Shown: positions 9,309-18,354, numbered from the stretch's first letter. The stretch is 64,000 bases of DNA from Palsa-295 sp963781105 (GCA_963781105.1 CAWAED010000010.1:114208-178207), one strand, 5' to 3'. Numbers and translations: made by a program. Notes: a model not told the origin generated them from the sequence alone.

Positions 9309-10037
9309 ATGTTTTCGACTTTACTTGTGGCCGGTATGGTGATGTTTCAGCAACAGAGCGGCGAGGTCGGCTGGGATTTGGTCAGCATGTGGCACAACAT
9401 GGGCGTGCCCGCGAAGGTCGTGGTCCTCATTCTTTTCACGATGTCCGCCTGGTCGGTGGGTATCATGATTGACCGCGCCCTCATGTACAGCGCGGCTCGC
9501 AAACAGTCCCGCATTTTCGTGCAGCAGGTTGCGGGCGCCCTCAAGGACAACAAGCTCGACGAAGCCATCTCCATCGCCGAGCGCAACAAGAAGAGCCACA
9601 TCGCCAAGGTCGTGGCCACGGGCCTCTCGGAATTTCAGGCGGCCTCGGCGCAGGTCGGCGATGAAGAAGTGATCGAAGCCGCCAAGCGTGGTCTCGAACG
9701 CTCTGTCGCCATCGTCCACGCCGAAATGAAGCGGGGCCTTTCCGGTCTCGCCACCATCGGCTCCACGGCGCCGTTCGTCGGCCTGTTCGGCACCGTCATG
9801 GGCATCATCAACGCGTTCAAAGGCATTTCCGCTTCGAAAGCCACCGGTCTGTCGGCCGTCGCTGGCGGTATCGCGGAAGCCTTGGTCACCACCGCGCTCG
9901 GCTTGCTCGTCGCCGTCCCGGCCGTGTGGACCTTCAACTATTTCACCAACAAAGTCGAAGCCTTCGACGTCGAGATGGACAACTCCTCGATGGAGCTGAT
10001 CAACTATTTCATCACCCGTCGCGGCGGAAAGAAGTAA
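9309..10037 (+). CDS. exbB: MotA/TolQ/ExbB proton channel family protein
   Basis: This is the proton-channel scaffold of the TonB complex. The ATG at 9309 is chosen because GGAGGAG lies 8 bp upstream; an in-frame GTG at 9276 would add an unlikely basic leader. The first hydrophobic segment is at about residues 30-58, and the conserved pair of C-terminal helices carries GLATIGSTAPFVGLFGTVMGI and ALVTTALGLLVAVPAVW. It is 242 aa. It sits between tonB and two exbD genes. Confidence 0.95.
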   Translation: MFSTLLVAGMVMFQQQSGEVGWDLVSMWHNMGVPAKVVVLILFTMSAWSVGIMIDRALMYSAARKQSRIFVQQVAGALKDNKLDEAISIAERNKKSHIAKVVATGLSEFQAASAQVGDEEVIEAAKRGLERSVAIVHAEMKRGLSGLATIGSTAPFVGLFGTVMGIINAFKGISASKATGLSAVAGGIAEALVTTALGLLVAVPAVWTFNYFTNKVEAFDVEMDNSSMELINYFITRRGGKK

Positions 10038-10040
10038 GTC

Positions 10041-10496
10041 ATGTCATACAAGCCTAAAGCACCACCGGTAATGGCCGCCCCGAACGTCATCCCCATGGCG
10101 GACATCATGCTGGTGTTGCTCATCATCTTCATGGTGGTCACGCCCATGTTGCAGAAGGGCGTCTCCGTGGATATGGCCAAGGTCAATAACGCCCAGGACA
10201 TGCAGGACGCCGACAAGGACGACGCCATCATTCTGGCCGTCACTCGCGACGGCAAAATGTATCTGGGCAGCACGCAGGTGGGGCTTGACGACATCACCAC
10301 CAAGGTGAAAGACCTGATCGCCAATCGCCTCGACAAAACCGTATTCGTCCGCTCCGACGCGCGCGCGAAATACGGCGACGTCGTCAAGGCCGTTGACGAA
10401 GTCCGCTCCGCCGGTGTGGATAAACTCGGTCTGCTCACGGAAAAAATTCGCACCAAGGGCAATCCAACGGCGCCTCCGCCTCCTCCCGCCGATTAA
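10041..10496 (+). CDS. exbD: Biopolymer transporter ExbD (first copy)
   Basis: This is a single-pass inner-membrane protein of the TonB-ExbB-ExbD motor. It has VIPMADIMLVLLIIFMVVTPML at the membrane helix, where the Asp of MADIMLVLL is the expected proton-carrying residue, followed by a periplasmic domain ending VRSAGVDKLGLLTEK and a proline run. It is 151 aa. It starts 3 bp after exbB. The second exbD follows 57 bp later. Confidence 0.95.
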   Translation: MSYKPKAPPVMAAPNVIPMADIMLVLLIIFMVVTPMLQKGVSVDMAKVNNAQDMQDADKDDAIILAVTRDGKMYLGSTQVGLDDITTKVKDLIANRLDKTVFVRSDARAKYGDVVKAVDEVRSAGVDKLGLLTEKIRTKGNPTAPPPPPAD

Positions 10497-10553
10497 TTTC
10501 GCGGGAGTCGGCGATCACGCGGCGCCTGCAGTATTCAGTAAAGGAGTCTTCCC

Positions 10554-10982
10554 ATGGGAATGGCAGTTGGTGGCAGTAAAGGTTCGATGTCCGAGCCGAA
10601 CATCGTCCCTCTGATTGACGTGTTGCTCGTGCTGATCATCATCTTCATGGTCATCACGCCCACCACTCCGCAGGGGCTCGACGCGCTCGTGCCGCAACCC
10701 ACTCCGCCCAATCAGCAGGAAAATAAAGAGCTGTTGGACAAAACCATCGTCGTGCAGGTTACCTCCGACGGTAAAGTGATGATCAACCAGGACGCGATCT
10801 CTTGGGACGACCTGGGTCCCCGCCTGGAAGACATCTTCAAGCAGCGCGCCGAAAAAGTGGCCTTCGTCAAAGGCGATGACAATGTCGAATTCGCCAACGT
10901 CGCACGCGCCATTGATATCATGCGCGGCGCGGGCATTGACAACGTCGGCCTAATCACCGCGAAGATCGAAGCTGGCCAGTAA
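10554..10982 (+). CDS. exbD: Biopolymer transporter ExbD (second copy)
   Basis: This is a paralogue of the preceding gene. The membrane helix is IVPLIDVLLVLIIIFMVITP with the conserved Asp, and the periplasmic domain ends with AGIDNVGLITAKIE. It is 142 aa. It has an AAAGGAGT ribosome-binding site. It is clearly diverged from the first copy (periplasmic region PQPTPPNQQENKELLDKT), so the two may occupy different positions in a heteromeric ExbD dimer; this last point is inference. Dual exbD genes are common in TonB operons of this phylum. Confidence 0.94.
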   Translation: MGMAVGGSKGSMSEPNIVPLIDVLLVLIIIFMVITPTTPQGLDALVPQPTPPNQQENKELLDKTIVVQVTSDGKVMINQDAISWDDLGPRLEDIFKQRAEKVAFVKGDDNVEFANVARAIDIMRGAGIDNVGLITAKIEAGQ

Positions 10983-11029
10983 CCCGATTTCCCCGGCCCG
11001 CGATTCGCTTTCATCAAGGAGAGCAAGGG

Positions 11030-11854
11030 ATGCAGCGGAAGCCTCATACACGTATTCTTCTGGCTGTCGTGGTCGCCTCACTCGCCGCGGGAGTCGGCTG
11101 CGATAAACTTCGCGCCCGCGACAAGCTCAATAAGGGCGTACAGGCCTACAAAGGCGGCCAGACCGATCTCGCGATCGAAGACTTCAAGACTGCCAAGGAC
11201 CTCGATCCCAAGCTGACCAATGCCCGCCTCTATCTTGCCACCGCGTATTCAGCTCAGTACATTCCAGGCGCCCCATCTGATGAAAACGTTCGCAATGGTC
11301 AGCAGGCCGAACAGGAATTTAAAGACATCCTGGCATCCGATCCCGATAATCTTTCCGCGATTGATGGGCTCGGTTCCATTCTTTACAACATGGGCGGCAT
11401 TCCCTTCGATCCCAAGAAATTCGAGGAGTCGAAGACCTACCACGAAAAGCACATGCAGTTGCGTCCGCAAGATCCCGAGCCTTACTACTGGATCGGCGTC
11501 ATCGATTGGTCGCTCGCCTTCCGCGGCAATCGCGATATGCGCGAGGACTACAACAAGACGGCCAAGAAATCTATCCGCGATGCGGATCCCATGCCGCCCC
11601 CGCTGGCCACTCAATTTAAGGAAAAATACGGCCCTATCGTTGACGAGGGCATCACTGACTTGCAGAAAGCCATTCAATTGCGCCCTGATTACGACGACGC
11701 CATGGCTTATCTGAACCTCCTCTATCGCCAGAAGGCCGATATGGAAACCGATCCGGCTGCCCGCGACGCCGATACTAAGCTCGCCGATGAGCTAGTCGAA
11801 AAGGTCAAGGCCATCAAGCAGCAAAAACTGCAAAACCCGCAACCGTCGTCATAG
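11030..11854 (+). CDS. TPR-repeat lipoprotein of the TonB operon
   Basis: This is a predicted lipoprotein: signal segment ILLAVVVASLAAGVGC with a lipobox ending at Cys25. The mature part is made of tetratricopeptide-like repeats (NKGVQAYKGGQTDLAIEDFKTAKDLDP; AEQEFKDILASDPDNLSAIDGLGSILYNM; LQKAIQLRPDYDDAMAYLNLLYRQ). It has a good AAGGAGAG ribosome-binding site and follows the second exbD by 47 bp. It probably acts as a periplasm-facing scaffold for the TonB machinery or its clients, inferred from context only. Confidence 0.8.
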   Translation: MQRKPHTRILLAVVVASLAAGVGCDKLRARDKLNKGVQAYKGGQTDLAIEDFKTAKDLDPKLTNARLYLATAYSAQYIPGAPSDENVRNGQQAEQEFKDILASDPDNLSAIDGLGSILYNMGGIPFDPKKFEESKTYHEKHMQLRPQDPEPYYWIGVIDWSLAFRGNRDMREDYNKTAKKSIRDADPMPPPLATQFKEKYGPIVDEGITDLQKAIQLRPDYDDAMAYLNLLYRQKADMETDPAARDADTKLADELVEKVKAIKQQKLQNPQPSS

Positions 11855-11879
11855 CACGTACGGCACTGCCATCAGAGGT

Positions 11880-11912
11880 TTTCGTAGGGGCGGGTCTCAC
11901 ACCCGCCCCTTT
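11880..11912. repeat. GTAGGGGCGGGT palindrome
   Basis: The perfect inverted repeat GGGGCGGGT / ACCCGCCCC around a TCTCAC centre lies 26 bp after the TPR gene. It is followed by TTT only, so it could act as a weak terminator, but the shape matches other dispersed REP-like palindromes in the window such as that at 32446. Confidence 0.5.
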
Positions 11913-12023
11913 CGCGTTCCAGATGACGTTGCGCGATCCGCCTCGCACGCCGCAAATAAAAATCCGTCTCCCGCGCTCGAGAATTCCCCCTCGCCGCACT
12001 CTCACATGAACTAAAATCCAGCA

Positions 12024-12536
12024 ATGCCCCCGACCGAAATATCGCCAATCCGCAAATTGCTCTTTTTGTTCTGCTGCGCGGTCGCACTCGCAGCTCTCTT
12101 CTCCGCCTGGTCTCTGCACCTGAATCGCGCCAGAGCCGATAATTCTGCCGAGCCCTGGACCGCCGCGCAAACCGTGCAACCCGCCGACTTCGCAAAAGAA
12201 CTTTCCGCCGCTACCAGCAATACGAAACCTACAATCGTCTGCGTCGGCTTCCACGCTCTGTACGAAGGCGCGCACATTCCCGGCGCATCCTTCCACGGCG
12301 CCGGCTCCACCGCGCAGGGCCTCGACAATCTGAAAGACTGGGCCAAGCCGCTGCCGCGCAACGCGAATATCGTCCTCTACTGCGGCTGCTGTCCCCTAGC
12401 GCACTGCCCCAATATCCGCCCAGCCTTCCAAGCCCTGCACGATATGGGCTTCACCCATCTCCGCGTTCTGATCCTACCCAACGACTTCAACACCGACTGG
12501 ATCGCCAAAGGTTATCCGGTGGAAAAAACAAAATAG
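12024..12536 (+). CDS. Membrane-anchored rhodanese-like protein
   Basis: This 170-aa protein has an N-terminal hydrophobic segment (about residues 12-30) that could be a signal anchor, followed by a rhodanese fold. The rhodanese entry motif is YEGAHIPGASF, and the active-site loop is YCGCCPLAHCPN, with several cysteines, of which the first (after the Tyr) matches the rhodanese catalytic position. Typical rhodaneses transfer sulfane sulfur; the extra cysteines suggest a redox or sulfur-carrier variant. Neighbours give no pathway. It is transcribed toward relA/spoT, with 71 bp between them. Confidence 0.75.
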   Translation: MPPTEISPIRKLLFLFCCAVALAALFSAWSLHLNRARADNSAEPWTAAQTVQPADFAKELSAATSNTKPTIVCVGFHALYEGAHIPGASFHGAGSTAQGLDNLKDWAKPLPRNANIVLYCGCCPLAHCPNIRPAFQALHDMGFTHLRVLILPNDFNTDWIAKGYPVEKTK

Positions 12537-12607
12537 ACCGGCGCGGCCACGAAACGAGCTTCACCCCCGCATCTCCCTCATCCGCCCAATTTGCGATAGA
12601 ATTATTC

Positions 12608-14809
12608 ATGGAATCCGCGGGTAAGCCCGCCATCACTCAAGCAGCTCGTCGTGCGGTAGATTTGCGTTTTGTCGAGCTAATCGACAAAGTCCGCCGCAGC
12701 CGTCCCGGCGACGATCTCGAGCTCCTCCGCCGCGCCTACGATTTCGCTGCCGAGCAGCACAAAACGCAAACGCGCCTTTCCGGCGAACCGTTCCTCTCGC
12801 ATCCCGTCGAAGTAGCCCACATCCTCGCGGACATGAAGCTCGATGTCACCTCTCTCTGTGCCGCGCTCCTTCACGACGTCGTCGAGGACACCAAAATTCC
12901 TCTCTCCACTATCACCGAGCACTTTGGCGCAGATGTCGCCCGCCTCGTCGAAGGCGCCACCAAAATCAGCCGCCTCGATCTGCTCGCCCCCGAAACCCGC
13001 CAGGCAGAAAACGTCCGCAAGATGCTGCTAGCCATGGTCAATGACGTCCGCGTGGTCGTCGTCAAACTCGCCGACCGCCTCCACAATATGCGCACGCTGA
13101 ATTTTCTCGACCACGACCGCCAGCAGCGCATCGCTCGCGAAACTCTGGACATTTATGCCCCAGTCGCCAATCGCCTCGGCATGGGCTTGATTCGCGGCGA
13201 ACTCGAAGACCTTTCCTTCCGCTATCTAGAATCCAGTTCTTTTCTCGAGCTCCAGAAAAAGCTCGCCAACAAACAAAAAGTCTTCGATAAATTTCTCAAT
13301 GAAGTCCAGGATTCCATTCGCGACAAAATGGTCGAAACCGGCATTCCCGCTGAAGTCCAGGCCCGCGTGAAGCGCCTCTACTCCCTGCATCTGAAAAGTC
13401 AGAAAGCCCAGCGCACCATTGACCAGGTCTACGACCTGCTCGCCGTCCGCGTCATCACCGACACCGTAAAAAACTGTTACGCCACTCTCGGCGTCATCCA
13501 TCAGATCTGGCCGCCGGTCCCCGGCCGCTTCAAAGATTACATCGCCATGCCGCGCCCCAACCTCTATCAATCCCTGCACACCACCGTGATTCACGCCGGT
13601 CAGGCCTTCGAAGTCCAAATCCGCACCCAAGACATGCACCGCATCGCCGAACAAGGCGTCGCCGCTCACTGGAAATATAAAGACGGCCGCACCGAACTTG
13701 CCAGCTCCGCCGACGATCAGCGCATCGTCTGGATGCGTCAGCTGATCGAGTGGGTGCAGGAAATGCAGGAACCCAGCGAATTCCTTTCCACCCTGCGCGT
13801 GGATCTGTATCCCGAAGAGGTTTACACCTTCACGCCCAAAGGCCGAGTCGTCGTCCTTCCGCGCGGCGCCACCGCCATTGATTTCGCCTACGCCGTGCAC
13901 ACCGAAGTCGGCCATCAATGTACCGGCGCGAAAGTCAATGGCGCGATCGTCCCGCTGCGCCACGCCGTGGCCAATGGCGACGTAATCGAAATCATCACCC
14001 AGAAAGGCCACGAACCTTCCCGCGACTGGCTCTCTTTCGTCCACACCTCCCGCGCTCGCAGCAAAATCCGTCAGTGGATCAATCTGCACGAACGCGAACA
14101 AGCCAAGGACGTCGGCAAGCGTCTCCTCGAAAAAGAAGCGCGCCAGGCCGGCATCACTCTGAAGAAAATCTCGAACGAAGATTGGCAGCGCGTCGCCTCT
14201 GAATACGGCTGCGGCCGCATGGACGATCTCCACGCCGACCTCGGCTACGGCAAATGGTCCGCGCGCCAAGTTCTCGCCAAAGCGTCCGGCCAGCCACTCG
14301 CCGAACCCGCCGACGAAAAACCAAAAATCACCGACACCGTCAAGCGCATGCTCGGCATGAACGACGGCTCGATCCTAGTCCGCGGTCATGACGACCTGAT
14401 GGTTTATCGCTCGAAATGCTGCAATCCCATACCCGGTGACGACGTCGTCGGTTATGTCACGCGCGGCCGCGGCATCGCCGTCCACGGCAAGAATTGTCCC
14501 AACGTGCAGAACCTCCTCTACGACGCCGAGCGCCGCATTGCCGTCGAATGGGCTGGCCAAACCCAGGCCACTTTTCCGGTGCGCCTGCGCATCCTGACGG
14601 AAGATCGTCCCGGCATGCTAGCCAACATCACCGCCGTAATCAGCGACAACGCCGCCAACATCCGCACCTTCGAAAGCGGCGGCCAAGACCTCCGCGCCCG
14701 CATTGACGTAGCACTAGACGTCCAGGACCGCAAACAACTAGAACGCATCCTAAGCGCCATTAAACGCATCCCAGGCGTCTTCGACATCGAACGCGTCTAC
14801 AACGTCTGA
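12608..14809 (+). CDS. Bifunctional (p)ppGpp synthetase/hydrolase
   Basis: This RelA/SpoT homologue makes and degrades the alarmone (p)ppGpp. The 733-aa domain order is complete: N-terminal HD hydrolase domain with HDVVED, synthetase domain with LLAVRVI, GRFKDYIAMPRPNLYQSLHTTV and VQIRTQDMHRIAEQG, TGS domain (VYTFTPKGRVVVLPRGATAIDFAY), a conserved Cys/His region (KCCNPIPGDD), and C-terminal ACT domain. The RFKD motif in the synthetase loop is the form found in bifunctional Rel/SpoT enzymes, as opposed to the acidic EXDD form of monofunctional RelA. The intact HD supports hydrolase activity. Confidence 0.96.
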   Translation: MESAGKPAITQAARRAVDLRFVELIDKVRRSRPGDDLELLRRAYDFAAEQHKTQTRLSGEPFLSHPVEVAHILADMKLDVTSLCAALLHDVVEDTKIPLSTITEHFGADVARLVEGATKISRLDLLAPETRQAENVRKMLLAMVNDVRVVVVKLADRLHNMRTLNFLDHDRQQRIARETLDIYAPVANRLGMGLIRGELEDLSFRYLESSSFLELQKKLANKQKVFDKFLNEVQDSIRDKMVETGIPAEVQARVKRLYSLHLKSQKAQRTIDQVYDLLAVRVITDTVKNCYATLGVIHQIWPPVPGRFKDYIAMPRPNLYQSLHTTVIHAGQAFEVQIRTQDMHRIAEQGVAAHWKYKDGRTELASSADDQRIVWMRQLIEWVQEMQEPSEFLSTLRVDLYPEEVYTFTPKGRVVVLPRGATAIDFAYAVHTEVGHQCTGAKVNGAIVPLRHAVANGDVIEIITQKGHEPSRDWLSFVHTSRARSKIRQWINLHEREQAKDVGKRLLEKEARQAGITLKKISNEDWQRVASEYGCGRMDDLHADLGYGKWSARQVLAKASGQPLAEPADEKPKITDTVKRMLGMNDGSILVRGHDDLMVYRSKCCNPIPGDDVVGYVTRGRGIAVHGKNCPNVQNLLYDAERRIAVEWAGQTQATFPVRLRILTEDRPGMLANITAVISDNAANIRTFESGGQDLRARIDVALDVQDRKQLERILSAIKRIPGVFDIERVYNV

Positions 14810-14881
14810 TTCCGCAGAATTGATCGTTGAAAACTGCTCCAGAAAACTCGATCTCTCAATATTGATCACCAAATAAAGCGA

Positions 14882-15012
14882 GGCTGTCATCCCGAGCGCA
14901 GCGAGGGATCTGCTTTTTCGTGACTCGGTGTCTCCGTGCCCTCCTCTTTTCTCTGGGTCCTCTGTGTTAAATCTTTATCCTTCGCCTTTCTCTGCGTCCT
15001 CTGCGTCTCTGC
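14882..15012 (+). repeat. Composite GTCATCC-GAGCG / CTCTGCGTCTCTGCGG repeat, copy 1
   Basis: The left part reads GTCATCCCGAGCGCAGCGAG and then GGATCTG. The right part holds CTCTGTGTTAAATC and CTCTGCGTCTCTGCGGT. Related composites lie near 19861, 23638 and 29257, always between genes and in the same orientation. Open frames across it are an artefact of this repeat. Confidence 0.65.
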
Positions 15013-15118
15013 GGTAAAGGCATTTCGCCTGGCCGCAGCCGTTAATCCTTCCGCGTCACGCCGTCCACCGCGCCACGTCACCCGATACAATGAATCCAGG
15101 GGAGCATCCTCCAAACAC

Positions 15119-15742
15119 ATGTTCGCGCGCGAACCAGCCCGCACCGCCACGCTCGCAGCCGCATTCCTGCTGGCCTCTTTGTTGCTCCTCGCCTCCTGCC
15201 AAACCCTCATGCCGCTCGATACCTCTCCTCTCGACAACGCCGGCATGCGTTACGACTCCATAAAAGAACTAAAAGCTCTCCACATCACCGCTCCCGAAGT
15301 CGCCGAAATCGCCAAAGTCCGCAACGCCGGCTTCTCCGACTCCGACTGCATCGAACTCCTGCAAATGTCCCACAGCCGCCACGAACAATTCGCCTCAGGT
15401 GACGCAATCGCCACCATGCGCGGCTCACGCATGCCCGAAGGCATGATCCTCGGCCTCGCCAATCTCGGTCAATTGGGCGTCGGCTACGGCGAACTCCAGG
15501 CCATGTACCTAGCAGGCCTCTCCGACGCGATCATCATGGAAGTAGCTCGCCGCCACGCCGCCAACCAACCGGTCCTCTCCGGCGCCTCGCTAGGCAATAT
15601 GCGCAATCTCCGCATAAACAACACCACGCTCCTAGAACTAGTCCGCCGCGGCATCCCCAATTCCGCCGCTCCAGACATAATCGCCCTCCGCCGCCACGGC
15701 GCCTCCGACGCAGAAATCCTCCGCAAGTTCCCGGCTCAGTAG
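15119..15742 (+). CDS. Lipoprotein of unknown function with helical repeats
   Basis: The 207-aa product starts with a lipoprotein signal (LAAAFLLASLLLLASC, lipobox Cys near residue 28). The mature part contains short alpha-helical repeats each carrying a G-x-S/P-D-x-x-I pattern (GFSDSDCIELL, GLSDAIIMEVA, GIPNSAAPDIIAL, GASDAEILRKF), like an LRV/SHOCT-type helical solenoid. The ATG at 15119 is used because the frame upstream of it reads through a dispersed intergenic repeat. I do not recognise a named family. Confidence 0.7.
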   Translation: MFAREPARTATLAAAFLLASLLLLASCQTLMPLDTSPLDNAGMRYDSIKELKALHITAPEVAEIAKVRNAGFSDSDCIELLQMSHSRHEQFASGDAIATMRGSRMPEGMILGLANLGQLGVGYGELQAMYLAGLSDAIIMEVARRHAANQPVLSGASLGNMRNLRINNTTLLELVRRGIPNSAAPDIIALRRHGASDAEILRKFPAQ

Positions 15743-15868
15743 CGCCGGTTTACCCTGAGACGGCGACGTCGAAGGGCGTCCCGCCGGCTCTTCGTTTGCG
15801 ATTTGCCTTGCCCATTTTCTCTATTCTTTTTTCCATTTTCCGGCCCCGCCAGCTAGAATCTCCCCATC

Positions 15869-17347
15869 TTGACTCACATCGCGCCGCGCCCGCTCGCCGC
15901 AGCACTCCTCAGCCTCTTCCTCACGCTTTGCGCAACGAGCTGCATCGCCCCACTCGCCCCCGGCTACCAAATCCTCAAAGAATCCCGCGAAGTCCGCTTC
16001 ACCCCCGGCGGCACCCCCGAACTGCAAATCCATTCCACCTACACAATTCTGAATTCCGGAACCACCACCCTCTCCTTCATTGACGTAGTCTTCCCCGACG
16101 AAAAACTCTACGGCCGCAAAAATCTGCGCGTCCAACTCGACGGCCGCGACGTAGCTCCCGCGGAACTCCCCGGGGAGTACCGCCAGGAATCGCCCGAAGC
16201 CCTCCGCATCACCCTCGACCCTCCCTGGGAACGCAAACAAAAACGCGACCTGATCATTGACTACAGCTTTAGCTCGCCCGCTGATCTCGGCTCACGCATC
16301 ACTCTCGGCCCCGATGATTTCCACCTCGGCCATCGCGGATGGATTCCGCTGCCGCAGCCGCCTAAGCGAGTTCTCGCCCCGTATCCCGCACGCCCGCTGA
16401 AAATGTCGTACACCATCCGCGTTCCCGAAAATTTTCTAGTGCTAGCCCGCGGTAAACTCGCAGGCCGCAAAAAAGACGGCAACGAAGTCATCTATCGTTT
16501 CGATTTGACGAAGAACGATCTCTCTCCCTACGTCGTCGCCGGCCGCTACCAGGATTCCTCTCGCGCCAGCAAGTCCTCCAACGTTTCTTTTTGGACTCTC
16601 CAGCCCCTCAACGACAACTCCGCCCTCGCCGCACAACGCATCAACGCGGCCTGGTCCACACTTGAATCCGCTTTCGGCCCGCTCGATAAAAATATCGCTC
16701 AGCCGCACATAATCGAATCACCCGAACTCCGCGCCCATGGTGATGACGAAGACGCCGCAGCCGTCGCGGCTTTCCCGGGTGGCGCCCTCGTCAGCACAAA
16801 TGCCATTGCACTCGGCTGGCAAAATGACGAACTCATCGAAAAAATCACGCACGCTCTCGCGCACAGCTGGTTCGGAGACCAAATGTATCCCGCCACAAAC
16901 GCCGAGGTCGGCCTCGGCGAAGGTCTCCCCGATTACGCCACCGTCGTCGCCGACGAAGCGCAAGGCGGCGAATCCGCTCGCCGCAAACGTATCCTCGAAC
17001 TCCTCCACCATTACGACGAAGCCGTCAAAGCAGCCGCCGCCACTCCCAATCCCGAAAAATCACTCATAGACGTCACGCCCTACGATCCCATCCTGCAGCG
17101 CCGCATCGCTCGCATCAAAACTGCGCTCTTCTTCATCTCGCTCGAAGACGCCTACGGCGCAACTAACGTACGCCACGCACTAACTCAAGTCGTCGCGCTA
17201 CTCGGCGGAAAAGACGTCGGCTACGACGACATCCGCTCAGCTCTCGAACAATCCACCGGAAAAGATCTAGCCTTCCCATTTCGCACCTGGCTTTACAACA
17301 AGGGTCTGCCCCAGGATTTCCGCAACCAATACGAAAATGGAAAATAG
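15869..17347 (+). CDS. M1-peptidase-like lipoprotein lacking the catalytic Glu
   Basis: This is a 492-aa predicted lipoprotein (TTG start; signal LLSLFLTLCATSC) with an N-terminal beta domain followed by a gluzincin-like C-terminal half. At residues 328-332 it reads HALAH, where M1 aminopeptidases have HEXXH, and exactly 18 residues later comes Glu351 (in GLGEGLPDYA), the third zinc ligand. So both zinc-binding His and the distal Glu are kept, while the catalytic Glu is Ala (codon gct at 16853). The M1-like context HSWFGDQM is also present. It is probably a non-catalytic, metal-binding relative; another possibility is a divergent activity using a different base. Confidence 0.72.
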   Translation: MTHIAPRPLAAALLSLFLTLCATSCIAPLAPGYQILKESREVRFTPGGTPELQIHSTYTILNSGTTTLSFIDVVFPDEKLYGRKNLRVQLDGRDVAPAELPGEYRQESPEALRITLDPPWERKQKRDLIIDYSFSSPADLGSRITLGPDDFHLGHRGWIPLPQPPKRVLAPYPARPLKMSYTIRVPENFLVLARGKLAGRKKDGNEVIYRFDLTKNDLSPYVVAGRYQDSSRASKSSNVSFWTLQPLNDNSALAAQRINAAWSTLESAFGPLDKNIAQPHIIESPELRAHGDDEDAAAVAAFPGGALVSTNAIALGWQNDELIEKITHALAHSWFGDQMYPATNAEVGLGEGLPDYATVVADEAQGGESARRKRILELLHHYDEAVKAAAATPNPEKSLIDVTPYDPILQRRIARIKTALFFISLEDAYGATNVRHALTQVVALLGGKDVGYDDIRSALEQSTGKDLAFPFRTWLYNKGLPQDFRNQYENGK

Positions 17348-17599
17348 AGTAAAGAAAATGGAAAATCGCGAAGCCCCGCCCTCAATACGAATTCGTAGCC
17401 GCTTTTCTATTTTCGCTTTTCCATTTTCCACTTCAGGGACAAATTGGCGCTAACGGCACCTTCTACTCCGTCAGCGCCGTCTTCCGTGCTCCCAAACCAT
17501 GGTGATATGTTGATGAAGGCCCAATCGCCCAATCAGGATTGGCAGCCGCTTTTCCATTTTCTCTTTTCGATTTTCTAATTTCCGCTGCACGGAGGAGCT
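17348..17599. other. Intergenic region with GAAAATGGAAAA inverted repeats
   Basis: The 252-bp gap holds A/T-rich motifs GAAAATGGAAAA (17335-17368, twice) and their complements TTTTCCATTTTC near 17418 and 17550, also seen at 15829-15842. They can pair as long-range hairpins and may be a short dispersed repeat. It ends with the GGAGGAG ribosome-binding site of ridA. Confidence 0.45.
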
Positions 17600-17977
17600 G
17601 TGCGAGAAGTAATCACCACCGATAAAGGTCCCAAAGCCATCGGCCCCTATTCCCAAGCCATCAAAGCCAACGGTTTCATCTTCATTTCAGGCCAGACCGC
17701 CTTCGATCCCGCCACCGGCAAAGCTCTCGATGGCGACGCCGCTCAGCAAACCGAGCGCATCTTCCAGAATCTCAAAGCCATCGTAGAAGCCGCCGGCTCC
17801 TCTCTCGACCGCGCCGTTCGCCTCGGCGTTTTCCTCAAAGACATGAACGATTTCGCCGCCATGAACGAAGTCTACGCCCGCTATTTCCCCAGCAACCCGC
17901 CGGCCCGCACCACGGTCGAGGTAGCCCGTCTCCCGCGCGATTTCCGCGTCGAAATTGACATGATCGCCCTCGCCTGA
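17600..17977 (+). CDS. ridA: RidA family reactive intermediate deaminase
   Basis: This is a small trimeric cytoplasmic enzyme that hydrolyses reactive enamine/imine intermediates released by PLP enzymes. It is 125 aa, the usual size. Family landmarks are GPYSQAIKANGFIFISGQ near the N-terminus, a QQTERIFQNLKAIVEAAGSS helix, and the C-terminal PPARTTVEVARLPRDFRVEID, in which the Arg of PPARTT is the carboxylate-binding residue. It starts with GTG, with GGAGGAG a short distance upstream (about 2-4 bp spacing). Confidence 0.93.
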   Translation: MREVITTDKGPKAIGPYSQAIKANGFIFISGQTAFDPATGKALDGDAAQQTERIFQNLKAIVEAAGSSLDRAVRLGVFLKDMNDFAAMNEVYARYFPSNPPARTTVEVARLPRDFRVEIDMIALA

Positions 17978-18000
17978 CGCGCGGCGCGTGCCGCTGTAGC

Positions 18001-18018
18001 GGCGGCCTTCAGGCCGCC
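18001..18018. repeat. TTCA-core REP-like palindrome
   Basis: The palindrome GGCGGCCTTCAGGCCGCC is preceded by TGTAGC. It is one of several intergenic hairpins with a TTCA/TGAA core (see 19766, 25125, 58707, 58742 and 58827). Confidence 0.65.
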
Positions 18019-18037
18019 ACGTTTTTCGCGATTGCCA

Positions 18038-18286
18038 CTACCGTATTCCCGGATAGCCCAGCACCGCATGGTACGCGCCCACCTCGCCACCATGCCGACT
18101 TGAATACCTCGCCATCCTCTTGCCATAGCGCGCCGCCGATTTTTCCAGTATCCTGAACGCGTTGCTATTCTTGTAAATGTATCGCGGCACAATCGTCCTG
18201 TAGACGCACTCCTTTCCCCCTTCCGTGCGGCAGCAGTTGCAATCGCAATCGGTTCCCGTGTGCGCAGCCGGTTTTGCGGCATCAAA
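18038..18286 (-). pseudogene. Cys-rich ORF fragment without a start codon
   Basis: On the minus strand an open frame of about 82 codons ends at a TAG (18038-18040). It begins right after a double TGA and has no ATG, with only internal GTG codons. The translation looks protein-like: a TDCDCNCCRT cysteine cluster, then ECVYRTIVPRYIYKNS and RMARYSSRHGGEVGAYHAVL. It may be the 3' remnant of a longer secreted or metal-binding protein. Codon use resembles coding DNA, but no family is recognised and the frame could be fortuitous. Confidence 0.35.
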
Positions 18287-18354
18287 TCATCGACAGTTCC
18301 GCCGGCGCGCAGTTTCAATTTCAAATAAAATCCGTCAATATATCGGGTGAACGC

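Noticed and set aside
11880..11912. Rho-independent terminator after the TonB operon
   Set aside because: The hairpin is strong but only TTT follows, and the sequence fits a dispersed palindrome; it is listed as a repeat instead.
14936..15118. N-terminal extension of the lipoprotein gene at 15119
   Set aside because: The extension translates a dispersed intergenic repeat; the lipoprotein signal starts at 15119.
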